Below are positions 1 through 15,798 of a DNA stretch of 64,000 nt, in pieces. The notes under the pieces were generated by a model. That model made no database searches and was not told where the DNA came from. It saw nothing but the letters and a program-made list of their open reading frames with translations. Made by a program: the position numbers and the translations under genes. The stretch is from Metaphire vulgaris (lineage: Eukaryota > Annelida > Clitellata > Crassiclitellata > Megascolecidae), in the NCBI GenBank assembly GCA_018105865.1, contig CM030845.1, forward strand, positions 16,604,776 to 16,668,775, given 5' to 3'. Positions within the stretch are counted from its first letter, which is position 1. Every line of letters begins with the position of its first letter.

Positions 1-183
1 CCCCCACTGTTTTACTAGACTTTACACAAAAAATAGGCTTCTCAAGCGAAAAAAAGTCCGGAAGTCCGGTGGGGGGATGCATCCCCACTCATCCCCCCCC
101 ACGTGGGACCGCCACTGGTCAGCGTGAACTGTGGTCTGTGTTTCTACATGTAGTCGGTGCTTGTGTTATGCGTTGTTTAATAG

Positions 184-1681
<1,498 letters not shown>

Positions 1682-1868
1682 CGCTCCTTCTGTTCCCCGC
1701 CGATCACATCTGCATCTGCATCTGATGGAGGATATATCTGCGGACATCTTGCTGGCGGATCCATCGGCCGACGAAGGCATCGCGCTGCTCCGGAAGGAAG
1801 AAGGAAAGGACGCCAGAATTCATTCCAACTACGCACTGCCATGGGGGGAAGGGATGTATCGATTGTCT

Positions 1869-1874
1869 AATAAA
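1869..1874 (+). terminator. Candidate Wnt7 polyadenylation signal AATAAA
   Basis: AATAAA occurs 188 bp after the Wnt7 stop codon, just upstream of a minus-strand SINE. It is the first canonical signal after the stop. Confidence 0.55.
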
Positions 1875-1902
1875 AAAATAATAATAAATAATAATAATAA
1901 GT

Positions 1903-2188
1903 AAAGTAAAGTCCTTCCCGAGCACTCAAGGCTAACCTCAAGGCTCATAGGGCGGCGCTGATCTCCGTTACCAAGGCCCTCAGCCAGGCGACTGGTGCAA
2001 GGTTACATGATACGGGGCCAGTGTTCTCATGCAACGCGCCTGTTTACTTCGCGGATTAATCCGCTACTCATTTGCCATCGCCAGATGGCGAAAGAAGGCT
2101 GAGTCGACCTTAGGGCTCCCGCGGAGTTGAACCCGCGACCTACTGCTCCATTGTCCAAAGCTGTTACCACTCTACTAACTTCCCGCCC

Positions 2189-2190
<2 letters not shown>
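1903..2190 (-). mobile_element. tRNA-derived SINE (family S1)
   Basis: Read on the minus strand it starts GGGCGGGAAGTTAGTAGAG, has an A-box-like TAGTAGAGTGG and a B-box GGTTCAACTCC, and ends in a (CTTTA)n-like tail. Related copies lie on the plus strand at 41721-42002 and 42286-42784. The repeated shape (Pol III boxes, common 3' body, short tail) identifies a SINE and not a functional tRNA gene. It is flanked on its right by (AAT)n at about 2191-2242. Confidence 0.75.
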
Positions 2191-2244
<54 letters not shown>

Positions 2245-2723
2245 TAGATTTTGTGTGGTCCAGTAGGATTTATCCTGTGTTGAAAACTCATTCAGCACTC
2301 CGTTCCAACTTCCGTTTGTCCGCCCGACTCCGCCGCAACAGATGTTACCCTCTTTGATTCTACAAAAACAAACACAATTTGCAGTGCACACTGTACAATG
2401 CCAAAACAACGCAGATAAAATATTGAGAAAATAACGCAAAAAACGAATTTTCAAAGGATGTCTGTTGCATAATGAAATGTGACATTTTTTGAATGATTTT
2501 TATATGCTACAGTGGCGTATCCAATGGAGGTTTGGGGGCTAAACCCCTTGGCTGCCGAAAACAAAATATTTTTAATGAGTTTCCGTGCATTTTAAAAAAT
2601 TTTACGCGATTTTCGGGGTCAACCCCTCTTCACAGGCGGCGGAAGACAATAAAAAGTACCCCGGCCCTTTTACTATAGAGCGACAGCGAGGCGCTGAGGG
2701 TCGAGGTGCCTAACTAACTTACA

Positions 2724-3767
2724 CAGTGGCGTAGCCAGGATTTTCGGAAGGGAGTTTGGTTTTTGGGGTTCTAGGACTATTGACCACAGGACGATTGACC
2801 ACAGCGTACTTTTGACCGCTGGACGATTGACCACAGCGGACTTTTGACCACTGGACGATTGACCACAGCGGACTTTTGACCACTGGACGATTGACCACAG
2901 CGGACTTTTGACCACTGGACGATTGACCACAGCCGTGAGTATCAGGCTTAGCACGCTGTCTGCTGCATGCATGCATGCACGCATACAAAAAAGGAACCAA
3001 ATGCTGGGAATGATGAAAAGGACAATAGTGATTCGATATATATATTTTATATATATATATATTATATACATATATACACATATATATACATATATAGGCC
3101 TATACATATATATACATATATATACAAATACTATTGTATATATATACATATATATACCTATACATATATATACATATATATATACATATATATACAAATA
3201 CTATTGTATATATATACATATATATATAGACAATAGCATTTGGTTTCCTTTTTTTGCATGCGTGCATGCATGCATGCAGCAGACAGCGTGCTAAGCCTGA
3301 TACTCACGGCTGTGGTCAATCGTCCAGTGGTCAAAAGTCCGCTGTGGTCAATCGTCCAGTGGTCAATCGTCCTATGGTCAATCGTTCTATGGTCAATCGT
3401 CCTGTGGTCAATAGTCCGCGTACCGGTTTTTGGTTATGAACGACTGAACGTGACCAACTTTGGAAAAATCCTGACCAGTTATCACTTCCACTTTTCACTT
3501 TCACTTTATTTTAGCTGACAAGCAGTTCTCACTTTTTAAAAAGTACCCCTCGGCCTGGGCCGACGAGACCGATAGGAGTGCGCCGCCTATGCCCCCCTTG
3601 GCTAGACCTGAAAGATTTAAGTCAGAGGCGATAAACTTTTTTCGCTCGTCACCTTAAAAACTAGAGGCGATACCATTTTTTGCTTGTCAGGATTTTACCA
3701 AAGTTGGTCACGGAGTCAAAAACCAAAAACCAAACTCCCCCTTTCGGAAATCCTGGCTACGCCACTG
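2724..3767. mobile_element. Non-autonomous DNA transposon with CAGTGGCGTAGCC ends
   Basis: The left end CAGTGGCGTAGCCAGGAT (2724) is matched in inverted orientation by the right end at 3767, and similarity runs about 42 bp inwards on both sides (GGAGTTTGGTTTTTGG against CCAAAAACCAAACTCC). A second, fold-back element (2767-3424) is inserted just inside the left inverted repeat. Two copies of a shared roughly 20-bp motif (GACAAGCAAAAAAGG-like, minus sense) lie at 3630-3651 and 3668-3690. No clear TSD was found, so the superfamily is open. Confidence 0.75.
2767..3424. mobile_element. Fold-back element with inverted GGACGATTGACCAC arrays and 9-bp TSD
   Basis: The termini are GGTTCTAGGACTATTGACC and, inverted, GGTACGCGGACTATTGACC. 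The flanks are the identical 9-mer GGTTTTTGG at 2758-2766 and 3425-3433. Each arm is a tandem array built on GGACGATTGACCACAG and GGACTTTTGACCACT. Next inside come inverted copies of a segment containing AGCACGCTGTCTGC and (TGCA)n, and the centre is a (TA)-rich microsatellite (about 3030-3230). A 9-bp TSD is typical of MULE-type elements; that assignment is inference. Confidence 0.8.
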
Positions 3768-5524
<1,757 letters not shown>

Positions 5525-5682
5525 ATGGTTCTATTTTTTACGAGCCATGGTTTGTTTTCCTGTTTCACGTGTTCCTTATTGTATTATTATTACATGGTTG
5601 TTAACGCGATTGTGATTTCTTGTGATTTTGTATGTGTTCACGCAGTTCTTTTAGGACGAGTTACCACATTAATCAGTACGTT

Positions 5683-5721
<39 letters not shown>

Positions 5722-7175
5722 CACATTAAGTCATTCACTTAGTGAAGAATCGTAAGTAGCGTATTCAGTGACAATCCAACAAACTTCTATAACGCCACTC
5801 AATAGTGAACAGAATCAGCGGATGGCACAGCAAATCCTAATCGCCTAATAAGCGATCCGAATCCAGTCTTATAGTTGGAAGATTTAGAGTGGCGTTGCTC
5901 ACAGCCACTGCAGCGACTATAAGCAAGAGAAATCTTCAATTTGTATTTGATATTATTATTATTGCACTGGTGATCAGCCTAAAATCCTATATCAATATCT
6001 GTCCTTAAGTATAGGAGCCTTATTCACGTAGGTGCTTCTAGACGCGGTAAACCTTAAGACTGGACGTACCATGGAAAAATGGCCGCCGCCGCTCCTCAGC
6101 ACAATAGCTAGGGTTGCCAAATCTTCCGTATTTTATGGGAGCTCCCATATTTCAGCCCGTCTCCCGCTAGGAGGTCTATGATAATAATATAACTTGTTTG
6201 TAATATTGATTCACTACATGCAGATGATGCAGTGCATTGGACAGAGTTGTTTATTGCTTTTCCTAGTTTATACTCTATAGTGCTGTAGTGTAGTATAGCG
6301 CTAGCCATAATAATTCACAATGAACTGGACTGTGGAGTGGGCGCTTTGATCGCGGAAACAATCTCCCGTATTTCAACTTTGGATAGCTGGCAACCCTAAC
6401 AATAGCACAAATAAAGTAACGTTAGTCTTTACATGACTTAAACGCTAACCATGTTAACTGAGAGAAGCTGAAATCGCTTAAGTTATGTCATTTTTCTAAT
6501 TTAAAATTACTGTATAAGTTTAAAAACAGGACAATGGAATTGCCTTGTGCCATTTTTAATTACAGTATACGTCTTAAGATTTACCGTAGAAGGAGTCAAA
6601 TGTAGATTAGACACAGAGGCTTCTCTCATGAATAGACCCATTAAGTCTGAGTAAATGAGGTATTTGCAGCTTCTTTTCTGTTCTGCTTATGTGAACCATC
6701 TATTGTAGGAACTATTGAATTTTTAGAATTGTATGGACTGAAAACTTGCTTTGTTATTTGAAATTCAAAACATATTTGCAACAAACACTTTCTGTAACAT
6801 TAGAGATGAAATCAAATTGAAAATTTTGCAGACAATCTTTGAATGGCCAACTAAATTTGGCATCCTCAACTGGTTGCATTTGCATATGCTATGTTGTTTC
6901 ACAAGCAAGGTCTAGAATGAAACATTGAGCAACACCATTTGTGCCATTCTATTGCAAGCATTTTTGAAATATTTATCTCGTATACAGTGAAACCCGCTTA
7001 ATTGCATAGGTGCCATGCAAGCCTTGCTTATGCAATTAACTGGGCTATGCGAATAGCCGGGACGTCTGATAATTAATTGTATGCACAAAACACTGGATCG
7101 GGTTTTATGTTGTTATGCGATTATGCAGGTTATGCAATTATGCAATTAAGCGGTATGTGATTAAGTGGGGTCTAC

Positions 7176-7220
<45 letters not shown>

Positions 7221-10200
7221 GTTCAGTTCTTAGCCTTAATTGAATGCTCAATAGAAGTTTAATTTTCAGTGAGAGTGGTTATTTGAACTTATTTCATGCT
7301 CATCTGCATATTTGAAAAGCAATTTTGTTGCCTCCAACACTTAAGATTTCACAGCATCTCTGAATTGTCACCAGAAGAAATTCTCCGATAATCTTGCCAA
7401 TGTTGCATTATGTTACATTACTAAACCAAATTCATCAGAGAAAGAACTGTAACTGTGAAACTGTAGCTGATCATCACAATCAGTTCACAACTTTTGATAG
7501 TCTTGGAAACATTGTTTCATTTGGAGCTTTAATTAAGTTGCTTGTAAATTGTTTTTATTCTTTTGATATTTTGACTACATTTGAATCTGTTTTTTCAGTT
7601 GTTTCCCCTCCATATGTGATTTATGTGGGAGAAGATAAACATGAAAGTGAGTTTAGTTCGTGCAGGTTTGACCATTGAATTAAAAACTTTTTCATCATCA
7701 TCATCTTCTTCTTCTTCTTCACATCATAACTCACTTTTTTAGTTTTGTAATGAAGCATATAAGTTTTTCTTAATGATATAACTGACCAAGTTATAACTTT
7801 GTTGATTATCACCCATTATGTTGACATCAGCAATTTTGTTCGTCTCAGACTTAGACATTTTCACAAACTTTGGCTTCTTGTAGGATTAGAAAATTGTGTC
7901 TCCCATTCTAATTGACTGTTGTCTCACTTGCTGTGTGATGCTGATTCAGTTGGAATCATGTCTTCATTGTCAAATGTCTTGTTAGATGCTAGATTTTCTG
8001 ACGTCTGGTAATAGACGTAGCCCTGTATTTTGGGGGCAGGTGAAGTGTCTTAGCTTATGTGTGTAGGGTGCTTTGTTTGAGTTATGTGTAAGATGTTAGT
8101 ATGTTGACTTTTTCCTACAATTGAATCAAGGTAACTACTCTTTGTATAGTTTTGGTGGCTGTGGGAAAGGTAAGTGGTGAGCACCTTCAATATTTCTTGG
8201 CACTGGCTGGATGTCAGCCTTTCCCTTGCTCACTTTCCTTCCACCCAATGTACTCATTCACGGTTGAGTAGATTAGATGAGTGCGGTTGAGTAGATTAGA
8301 TGAGTGCATGAGGAGCAGAAACAGTTAAAGGTTTTTGGCCGAGCTTTGAACCGTGAACCTCATGTCTGGCTGTCGAACTCACTAACCACTCGACTATTTC
8401 ACCGTCTCATACGTGTATATGAGTTTTTCCTGTATCATCACTTAGTTTCTGTTTGGTTATAATAGTTCACGTGTCTTTATAGGTCATCCTATGTTCTTTA
8501 TTCAGAATTATTGTGAGGTATTTATTGTTTTGATTAAATGTTATTTTTAGTAATAAACGTTTTCTGGTTTCTTTAGATGAAGAGCTGATACGCTGGGGCT
8601 GGCCGGAAGATGTCTGGTAAGAACTATTACCATGCAATGGGTCGTGATATTAGGTCATTTAGTCATTTATTGCCTCCACCAATAAGCATGAATTAAGATG
8701 ACGGCTTTACAGATGTACAGTAAATGTAAGTAATTCATTTATGAGGAGGCACTTTGATATTAATGCAGCCTAAAGCTGTATGCAGTTTTCCACTGTATGG
8801 GCTGATGGGCATGTGGATGCCTCTGACTCAATCAACATTGGTTCATCAGATGCAGGACTGCTCTGGATTCAAGGATTTCAATTGCTAATGTTTGAAATTA
8901 ATGCTATCTTTTTAACCCTTTGATCCAGTGATCAATATAACCAATAGGTCATGAAGCCAAAAAATTGGTCATACGGGGCAGGAGGGTTAACTACCTGGTA
9001 TATTGTTGATTGCATGAAAAGTACATATGAAAATCAGCCAGAAATTTATTTGCAGACAAGTTTTAGATAAATAATTATAAGAAAAATTTTGTGGGATTCA
9101 AATATTTCTAAGCTGCATATTATAATGTCAGTTTTATTTTCTGTATGAAGGGAAATGACTGTAAACAAATATGAAATAGGCAGACTTTTGGAAATAAGTG
9201 GATAGAATCTTATTGCTATGCGTGGCAATCAATTGAAAGAAAATATGTGAAATTTTGTTGAATGACTTAGGTTTCATGTGGATAAACTTTCATCTGCACA
9301 TGTTTATCTCAGGTTACATCCAGTAAGTTCTTCACATAAAATATTTTACGTATTCTTTTCATTTCTTTTCCAATATATTAGCCCTAGAATGTATTATCCC
9401 TAGAATGTATTAGCCCTAGAATGTATTAGCCCTAGAATGTATTAGCCCTAGAATGTATTAGCCCTAGAATGATCTTAAGCAGTTTTAATCTTAGATGATA
9501 CTTAACTTCAAACAATATGAAAACAATATTTCCTGAATTTGGTGATTTGAATTCTTTTGTAGTTATATATATAATATATATTTGTATATGTTTCTTCTTG
9601 TGCTTTGTGTTGTTACATTAGCAACATGGATTTCCACTCTGTTCTGTTGCTGGCTCTTTTCTTCAGTTCCAATGTCTTCTTTGATACCTGTTTCTTTTCT
9701 TAGGCTATCTGTGTATGTTATTATCTGTCTTTCTCTTGCCCTTTGTTCCTCTGTTTCCTGTTATTACCAGATTCTCCGGTCTGTCCTTTCTTACTACGTG
9801 TCCAAGTGTGTGCGCTTCTGTACTTTGATATAATCAGGTGTTATAGGTTTAGATTTTGAAGTTAGCATTTTCATTATACAGTTGAGCCTCATTATACCGA
9901 ACGCTGCAGGGCTGAGATAATTCAAGACTTTAGAAATAATGAAAATGATTTACAGTCATCATCAACTGCTGTTCACAATAAAATACTGAAAACCAAGAAA
10001 CAGGTTCAATGCTTTTCAGTAGAAGAAAACACAACCTGTGTTGTTTTTAGCTTAGAAGTGTTTAAGTAGAAATCCTTTTGCTGCACTAAAAGTGCTAAAC
10101 CTGAGAAACCCGTAGCTTTCAGTAGGATTTCATTCATTATAATCACTTTATCTGTGTATAACTAACTATAGAAAAACATTGGTGAAAAGCATCATTGTTC

Positions 10201-10524
10201 AAAATAATGAGTTTTCGTCCTAAGTGATGTCATTATGACAAGCCTCTACTGTATGTAAGTATGTATATTTATGATATATACATCTGTGTGTATGTATGCA
10301 TATGTGTATTTGTCCATGTACATCACTCAGGTTGGTTTGGAGCAGCCTTAACAGAATTATGTCTGTATAAATGTATGTATTATATATATGTATTTATTAA
10401 TTACATATTGCTACAGTCAGTAGTATAGTAAATATGTATATATCCTGTGTATTATATATTTATTTATTTATATATATATATATCTTGTGTGTATTATATA
10501 TATGGTATATATACATACATGTAT

Positions 10525-10555
<31 letters not shown>

Positions 10556-13092
10556 TACTGTATAGTTTGTGTAGATGCTGTGTATTTAGTAAGTATGTAC
10601 CAGTGTGTGATGTTTATTTGGTGAAATGTAATTTTGTTTTAGAATGAGACTGTTGATGATGTTCCTCAGGTTGTCCTTGACGATTGCGCTCAACTGGTTA
10701 AGGCCAACAGCATCCAAGGTGTCTGCATCAGTCTCTGCCTCTGCTCATTTCCGTTTCAGGGCACATCTGTCAGTTCACTTTTAGTAGTGTTGAGTTGAGG
10801 AAACACTTTTCAACAGCATCACTTTCATTCATGATGAGAATCAGTTTCATATTTTACCTTTCAGGAGAGTTTCTAAAGAAGGAACTGAATGTTAGCCCTT
10901 TGAACCTGTCAACCTGTATGTAAAAACTAATAGCCCTGGATCCTCCCTGAGCCTAAATACACGCTCATTGTGGGAATTTGAGATTGCGCTTTTATAGGGT
11001 TTTTTCTGCTATAGCAGTATGATGAATTCAGAGGGTTAATCGTTTCTTGGAGTTTTTTTAAAATTAATTTATTTTTGAACAGTGGTGATGTTTGTTTATC
11101 TGTTAGTTTTCGTTATTTATTCATGACGATACGTGCATTGTGTGAAAGTAGAATGAGCGCTGGATGAAGACGTAGCTATTGAGAAACTCCAGAGATGAGT
11201 GAATGGAAGAATTTTGTGATGAAATCGGTTTTCGTCTTCATCAAAAGGTTCCTTTTTTTCCAGACACAGTCTTGCAGATATTCACTTGGCATTGAGCGCG
11301 TTTTCTTTCAATTGTTTCTTCGCAGGATGTAAGCTGAGCAACTTGGACGTCGTTTATACTCCGTGGTCCAACCTAAAGAAAACGGCTGGAATGGAAGTTG
11401 GTCAAGTTGGTTTTCATCGACAGAAGGAGGTTCTACGCTTCGTTTGAACTCTGCTATCTGCTTCACTCCTTTTATTTGTGTCTATGCAAAGTATTTTCCT
11501 GTCGATATTCAAAGCTGTTTAGTTGTTTGCTTACTAAAAGGAGTTCTGCTGAAATGAGTGCAGCCGATGGACTCGGCTGAAATCTCTTGTTTGACTAACT
11601 GACAGCAGATATCATTATTCTATCCATCTGTGGATACAGATCCTGGATTTGACCTCGACCTTGTGTTATTATGATTTGGTGTGCCATTGGCTGATGCTTC
11701 TAAGCAATATGAAGTGGCACTATAGAAGCTTAAGATTCATTTAGACTAGGTCAGATTTGATCATGATTAGATTCGATCATAATTTTGCTGTGGAATTTTA
11801 TAGAAATGTGTAAGTTCTTTAAATTAAAGTTTTGAAAAAGTTAAACTGTTTGGAAAATTAACCGAAAAAATATATCTTACAGTTAAACTGCTTTGAAAAC
11901 ATTTTCAGTTTTTATTCAGTGACTATATTGGTTCATTTCTGGTAATCATTCAGTGTTTATTTTTGAAGTCAGTATTTAGCTAAATACTAAATATATTATT
12001 AAAGACATTATTTTCTGATGAATCAACTTAAATCTCAATAATTGGCTCAACTCTAGAGTCTAGAGGTTAGTCATGTGACCTTGTTTCTCAAATTGACTCA
12101 GAATTTTAGGGGGATTTTTCCACAGCATTTGTCTGCTGTTGATTGCCAGGTTCGGACGATAAAAGTGGAAAAGAAGAATGAAATAGTTAATCGACTGAAC
12201 AAGACAAAGGTGGAAAAGAAACCCGATTTACGAACGGAACGCGAAGAACGAGACAGGCGAGAAAGAGAGACGCAGAAGGAGAAGCTAAGAGAGGAGAAGC
12301 AGAAAGAGAAAGAGGAAGAGGAAAAAAAGAAGCAGGAAGCAGAACTAAGGTAATCAGTTGAACAGTACGTGATTTTAGTATTTTCGATGCTGTCTCATGT
12401 GACACACGCGCTCGCTTTGTCTATCCTTGCACAATGATGACATCCATTGCACTTCTTTTGTGTGAAAGTCTCGTATGTACAGGTAATGTAACGTGTAATG
12501 TTGTGTGTAATGTTATGTATACTATTTTGTGGAATACAATATCCGGATTTGGCTTCAAAATAATATCACATCGGGTGTAAAATTTTGTAAATTTACACAA
12601 CAATTGACAGTTTTCAATTAATTCTGTCTGCAATTTTCATTCCAGGTGCATACCTACTGCTCTTGACCAAGATGCATTCAACATAAATTGAATAAAATTT
12701 AATTTTTACCGAACTATACAAGCACTGATTGTTTTTTAAAACTGCTCTTGTTGTTTGCAGGAGCTACAGTTCACTGATGAGATCTGAGAACATGACTTCA
12801 AATCAGGTAAGAAATTAACATCAAACTTCACAGCACTTAGCTAAAGTTTATTAGTGTATCTATTTTTACTATTTACACGTGGCAAAGAGTGTGTTTTCAT
12901 GATGTAAATCCATGGCTAGAAAAGTGGATTTACATAGATATTGGCCAAGATGGTTTGGTAATCGTCTTGCTTTTTGTGTCCTCTTAGCATTACTTTTATT
13001 CTGCTTGTTAAATTTTTTCATTTGAAATTGGATCACAGCAGATTGTCTTGATATCGTAGGATGCGGGGTACGACTCGGATGACTTTATGTGA
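5525..13092 (+). CDS. CCDC25: CCDC25 homologue, complete nine-exon gene (207 aa)
   Basis: Nine exons splice in phase at GT-AG borders: 5525-5549, 7599-7646, 8577-8616, 9271-9322, 10643-10718, 11326-11429, 12150-12349, 12761-12806 and 13060-13092, a total of 624 nt including the stop. Exon 1 starts MVLFFTS, as in the family. Later landmarks are [58 protein letters not shown] and [12 protein letters not shown] charged Lys/Glu/Arg coiled coil of about 60 residues (exon 7) follows, then [15 protein letters not shown] and the acidic tail DSDDFM. The N-terminal part is the NFACT-R/DUF814-type fold; human CCDC25 (about 208 aa) has been reported as a membrane sensor of extracellular-trap DNA, while the related fold occurs in ribosome-associated quality-control proteins. 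Length and exon phases fit a functional gene. Intron 1 is about 2 kb and carries a hAT miniature element. Confidence 0.95.
6109..6398. mobile_element. hAT-type miniature element in CCDC25 intron 1
   Basis: The ends TAGGGTTGCCA and TGGCAACCCTA are inverted. The 8-bp flanks ACAATAGC (6101-6108 and 6399-6406) are identical, a hAT-length TSD. It has no coding capacity (290 bp). Confidence 0.88.
6985..7177. mobile_element. Short inverted-repeat element, possibly pogo/Tigger-like, in CCDC25 intron 1
   Basis: It begins CAGTGAAACCCGCTTAAT and ends with the inverted relative CAGTAGACCCCACTTAAT, with several ATGCAATTA repeats between. A TA precedes the left end, but the right flank is TG, so a TA duplication is not proven. 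(TA)n follows at about 7178-7219. Confidence 0.5.
8190..8406 (-). mobile_element. Degenerate tRNA-derived SINE (family S2) in CCDC25 intron 2
   Basis: On the minus strand it resembles the copy at 52557-52846. It shares the TTCCTTCCACC...TGTACTCATTCAC segment and a weak tRNA-like head (about 8340-8405) with a degraded B-box. The 20-bp segment GTTGAGTAGATTAGATGAGT is duplicated at about 8262-8304. Confidence 0.55.
9377..9472. repeat. 16-bp tandem repeat, six units, in CCDC25 intron 4
   Basis: The unit ATTAGCCCTAGAATGT is repeated about six times with one T-for-G variant (ATTATCCC). It is a local minisatellite with no inverted or coding structure. Confidence 0.9.
9879..10251. mobile_element. 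Miniature element with TA duplication in CCDC25 intron 4
   Basis: The ends CAGTTGAGCCTCATTAT and, inverted, CAGTAGAGGCTTGTCATAATG are flanked by TA at 9877-9878 and 10252-10253. A TA duplication with CAGT ends fits the Tc1-mariner/pogo group. There is no ORF; (TA)-rich simple repeats follow to about 10560. Confidence 0.6.
11640..11775 (+). mobile_element. LINE/SINE 3'-end fragment in CCDC25 intron 6
   Basis: GATCCTGGATTTGACCTCGA and the terminal GGCACTATAGAAGCTTAAGA match the tail of the LINE at 44160-44955. Related tails, some short, are seen near 40010-40090, 60040 and 60370. It is a 5'-truncated copy of one family. Confidence 0.6.
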
Positions 13093-13406
13093 ACTGATGA
13101 GATTTGCGTGGAATAGAAACAGCGACACCCGTGTCAGAACTGCTTCAAGGAAATCTCGCGATGCCACCTGGACTCTGCTGTGCTCTTTTCAGTTTGACTG
13201 AGGGATTTTGGGGATAAGCTAACCGATTTATAGAAATGTTTTTAGTATTTTTATTATTTGTTAGTTTCAAGGGGTATTATTTGTGGTTGGTGAATGGTAT
13301 TGGCTGTATTCTTTAAAAAACCCACTGTATATATTCTTGAGACACATTTGAAACGTGTTTTGGTTTAGTCTATAGTTGATGAAAATACTTTTTGAGTTGT
13401 GTTGTT

Positions 13407-13412
13407 AATAAA
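13407..13412 (+). terminator. Candidate CCDC25 polyadenylation signal AATAAA
   Basis: AATAAA lies 315 bp after the CCDC25 stop codon, a reasonable 3'-UTR distance. It is the first canonical signal after the stop. Confidence 0.5.
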
Positions 13413-14396
13413 CAAACTACTGTATGCGCTAGTGTTTTTAGCACTATAGGCATATGGTCACTGAGTAATTTCTTATGGTGACCATTCAATATACTGAATG
13501 TCCGATGTTCCTTTGCCTTTAACCTCTCCCTTCGTTTTCATTATGATTAGTAACATTGTTTAGCAAATATTTGCCTGATTGCTGACGTCATACATGTTGC
13601 AGATTCTACCTAAAAAAGCAGAAATAAATCACCCACCCTGCGACGGCCAACCCCACTCTCGCAGCTTTTGTCTCCAACCCTGTGGCAGTAGACAATGGAT
13701 CGGTTTTCAGAACTTTTTCACCTGTATACGCTGCTGTATTATCAGCAGCAGGTATACTCTGGTCTGCATTATCAACATTACGAAACACAGACGCAGCCTA
13801 CTAGCTTAGAGACATTCCCTTTACAAGTTTATATCTTCTTGTGGCCGATCTGCCGTCTATACGTGAAACGAAGTGTAGCAACTTGTCATTTGTTCGTGAG
13901 CTGACCCGTGACTACTGGTATCGGCGGGGCACCCGACATTCTCGTCCCCGTGGAGGAGGCAAACCTACCGTAGTTTAAGTAGTGAGCATTGTATTCGTTA
14001 AACCGCCAATTCGCCTCTCGCCAAAGTTTGATCTCGGCCGAATGGTGGCGAGTTAAAGAGGTTTTACTGTAGGTATAACATTATAGCCGCCCCAGCTATG
14101 ACCGCCAAAGTTATGACCGCCCCGCTATTTGGTACTCCAGCTCAATTGACCAAATTTGAATATCTGAAATCTGTAGTATTAGGAGATTCCACTGTTGTCC
14201 CTAGAAGTACTTCTGCTCGCAACCTTGGTGTGATATTTGACTTCTCTTTCTTTTACTAGTCACATAAATTCAGTCTGCAAAATTTCTCATTATCATATTC
14301 GGGACATCTATCGTATCAGACATCTCCTCCGGGCTGAACAGTTCACTGTAGGCCTTGATGCTTAATTGTAAAAGCAAGTAAACATGCCCATTTACC
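13413..14396. other. Intergenic DNA after CCDC25
   Basis: No gene is recognised; open frames of 60-76 codons at 13579-13904 match nothing known to me. At 14073-14135 there is one arm (GGTATAACATTATAGCCGCC, then CCGCCCCAGCTATGA repeats) of the fold-back family seen whole at 39364-39614. Confidence 0.6.
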
Positions 14397-14580
14397 CAGG
14401 GCGCGATTTGCGAGGGGGAAGGGGAATGTCCCCCACTGCCAAACTGCATCCCCATACTGCTACATCCCCCACCACTCATCCCCCCATTGCTACATTTCCC
14501 AACATGCAACTACATCCCCCAATGCTCGACATATCCCCCCTCCATCCCAACTATTCCAGGTCACAATTAATCGCACCCTG
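14397..14580. mobile_element. hAT-type miniature element, C-rich family
   Basis: The ends CAGGGCGCGATT and AATCGCACCCTG are inverted, with the perfect 8-bp TSD CATTTACC at 14389-14396 and 14581-14588. A second copy lies at 60647-60821. The interior is a series of CTGCTACATCCCCC-like units. Confidence 0.9.
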
Positions 14581-15060
14581 CATTTACCGACTAACTAGTA
14601 GTGCTGTTACGGTTAACCGAACCGAACCGAAACCGCGGTTTTTCGGTCAAAACCGAACCGAAACCGCGGTTTTGACCATGCAAATTGGACGGTTTTCTTC
14701 CGTTTTAACCCTAGGTTAGGGTTAACGCTAACCCTAACCTAGGGTTAAAACCCTAGGTTACGGTTAGGGTTAACACTAACCCTATGATCTCTTGGAACGG
14801 GTAAGGGAGAAGCAGATGGGTTTTGGTTTAAACAGTGAGAGAGTTGAACGGGTAGGGGAGAAGGAGATGGAGAATAAGACGGAGAGGAAAGGCCGGCGCT
14901 GGTAGAGAATGGAGAGGCCGAAAGAGATGGCAGCGTGCCAGAGCGGAGCTTATAAAAGAGGGAAGCGCGGGTAGAAGAGGGCTTGGTTGGTTGGTTGGCG
15001 TTGCGGCCGAGGTAGGTCTGCTAGAGACGCGGGAAGACGCGGTCAGCGGAAAAGACCTGG

Positions 15061-15426
15061 ATGCTAAAGAAGAAAGGACGGATCGGGAGGACAGGGAGAT
15101 CCAAGGACGGAGCAGGAGCGAGTGGTGATGGTAAGAAGTTTAATACTAATTCTGTATTGCGTAGTGGTCGTAGAATAACTTCAATTAGTTCACATTTAGA
15201 CAGCATTGACGATTGTTATATGTTTATTGGAAAACCTAATGTTAATAATAATCACATGTTAAAACCAAGACAGTCTTATCCATTATCTCTCGGTTATCAT
15301 CAACTAAGGGAACCCAGCGGACGAACGACATCGGGTCAGGGGAGGGAGGAAGGAGCCGCTCTAGGGGAACAAGATTTAGAAGGGGAGTTGGTAGAAATAG
15401 AGGGTGTCCCCCCCCAGAGTCGTTGA
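15061..15426 (+). CDS. Unrecognised 121-codon open frame inside the hAT element
   Basis: It starts MLKKKGRIGRTGRSKDGAG and is basic at the N-terminus, then Ser/Gly-rich, ending at a TGA before 15427. A TATAAAAG-like sequence (14951) lies upstream in a G-rich, low-complexity stretch. No domain is recognised and there is no conserved neighbour. It could be a chance frame or the 5' end of a decayed transposon gene. Confidence 0.2.
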   Translation: MLKKKGRIGRTGRSKDGAGASGDGKKFNTNSVLRSGRRITSISSHLDSIDDCYMFIGKPNVNNNHMLKPRQSYPLSLGYHQLREPSGRTTSGQGREEGAALGEQDLEGELVEIEGVPPQSR

Positions 15427-15798
15427 ACTCTTTTTTCAATACATTAAATGCATTTAATGCATTTTGAATGCAGTTCAATCAATGCACAGTTTTTAAACGC
15501 TAAAATAACGAGTGTTGTTCTTCTGTCATGTCTATATTTCTATGATGATTCAGAGTCTGACTCATTATTGAAATCAGTAAAAACAATTTTAAAATGGCTG
15601 CATTAGTAATGTCGCGCAGTGCCAGTTTAGTGTGGAATGCCAATTAGCTCCGGACACCTTCAAAATTGAGGTAGACACTCCCACCCCCAAATCCACAATC
15701 CTAGAAATATCCCTGAGGCTAACGGAGCGGGTTCAAGCCCTGTTAGTGCCCCTAGTGGCTTTCACACATGCAGTAATGCCTTCTAAGCCACTTTAAAT

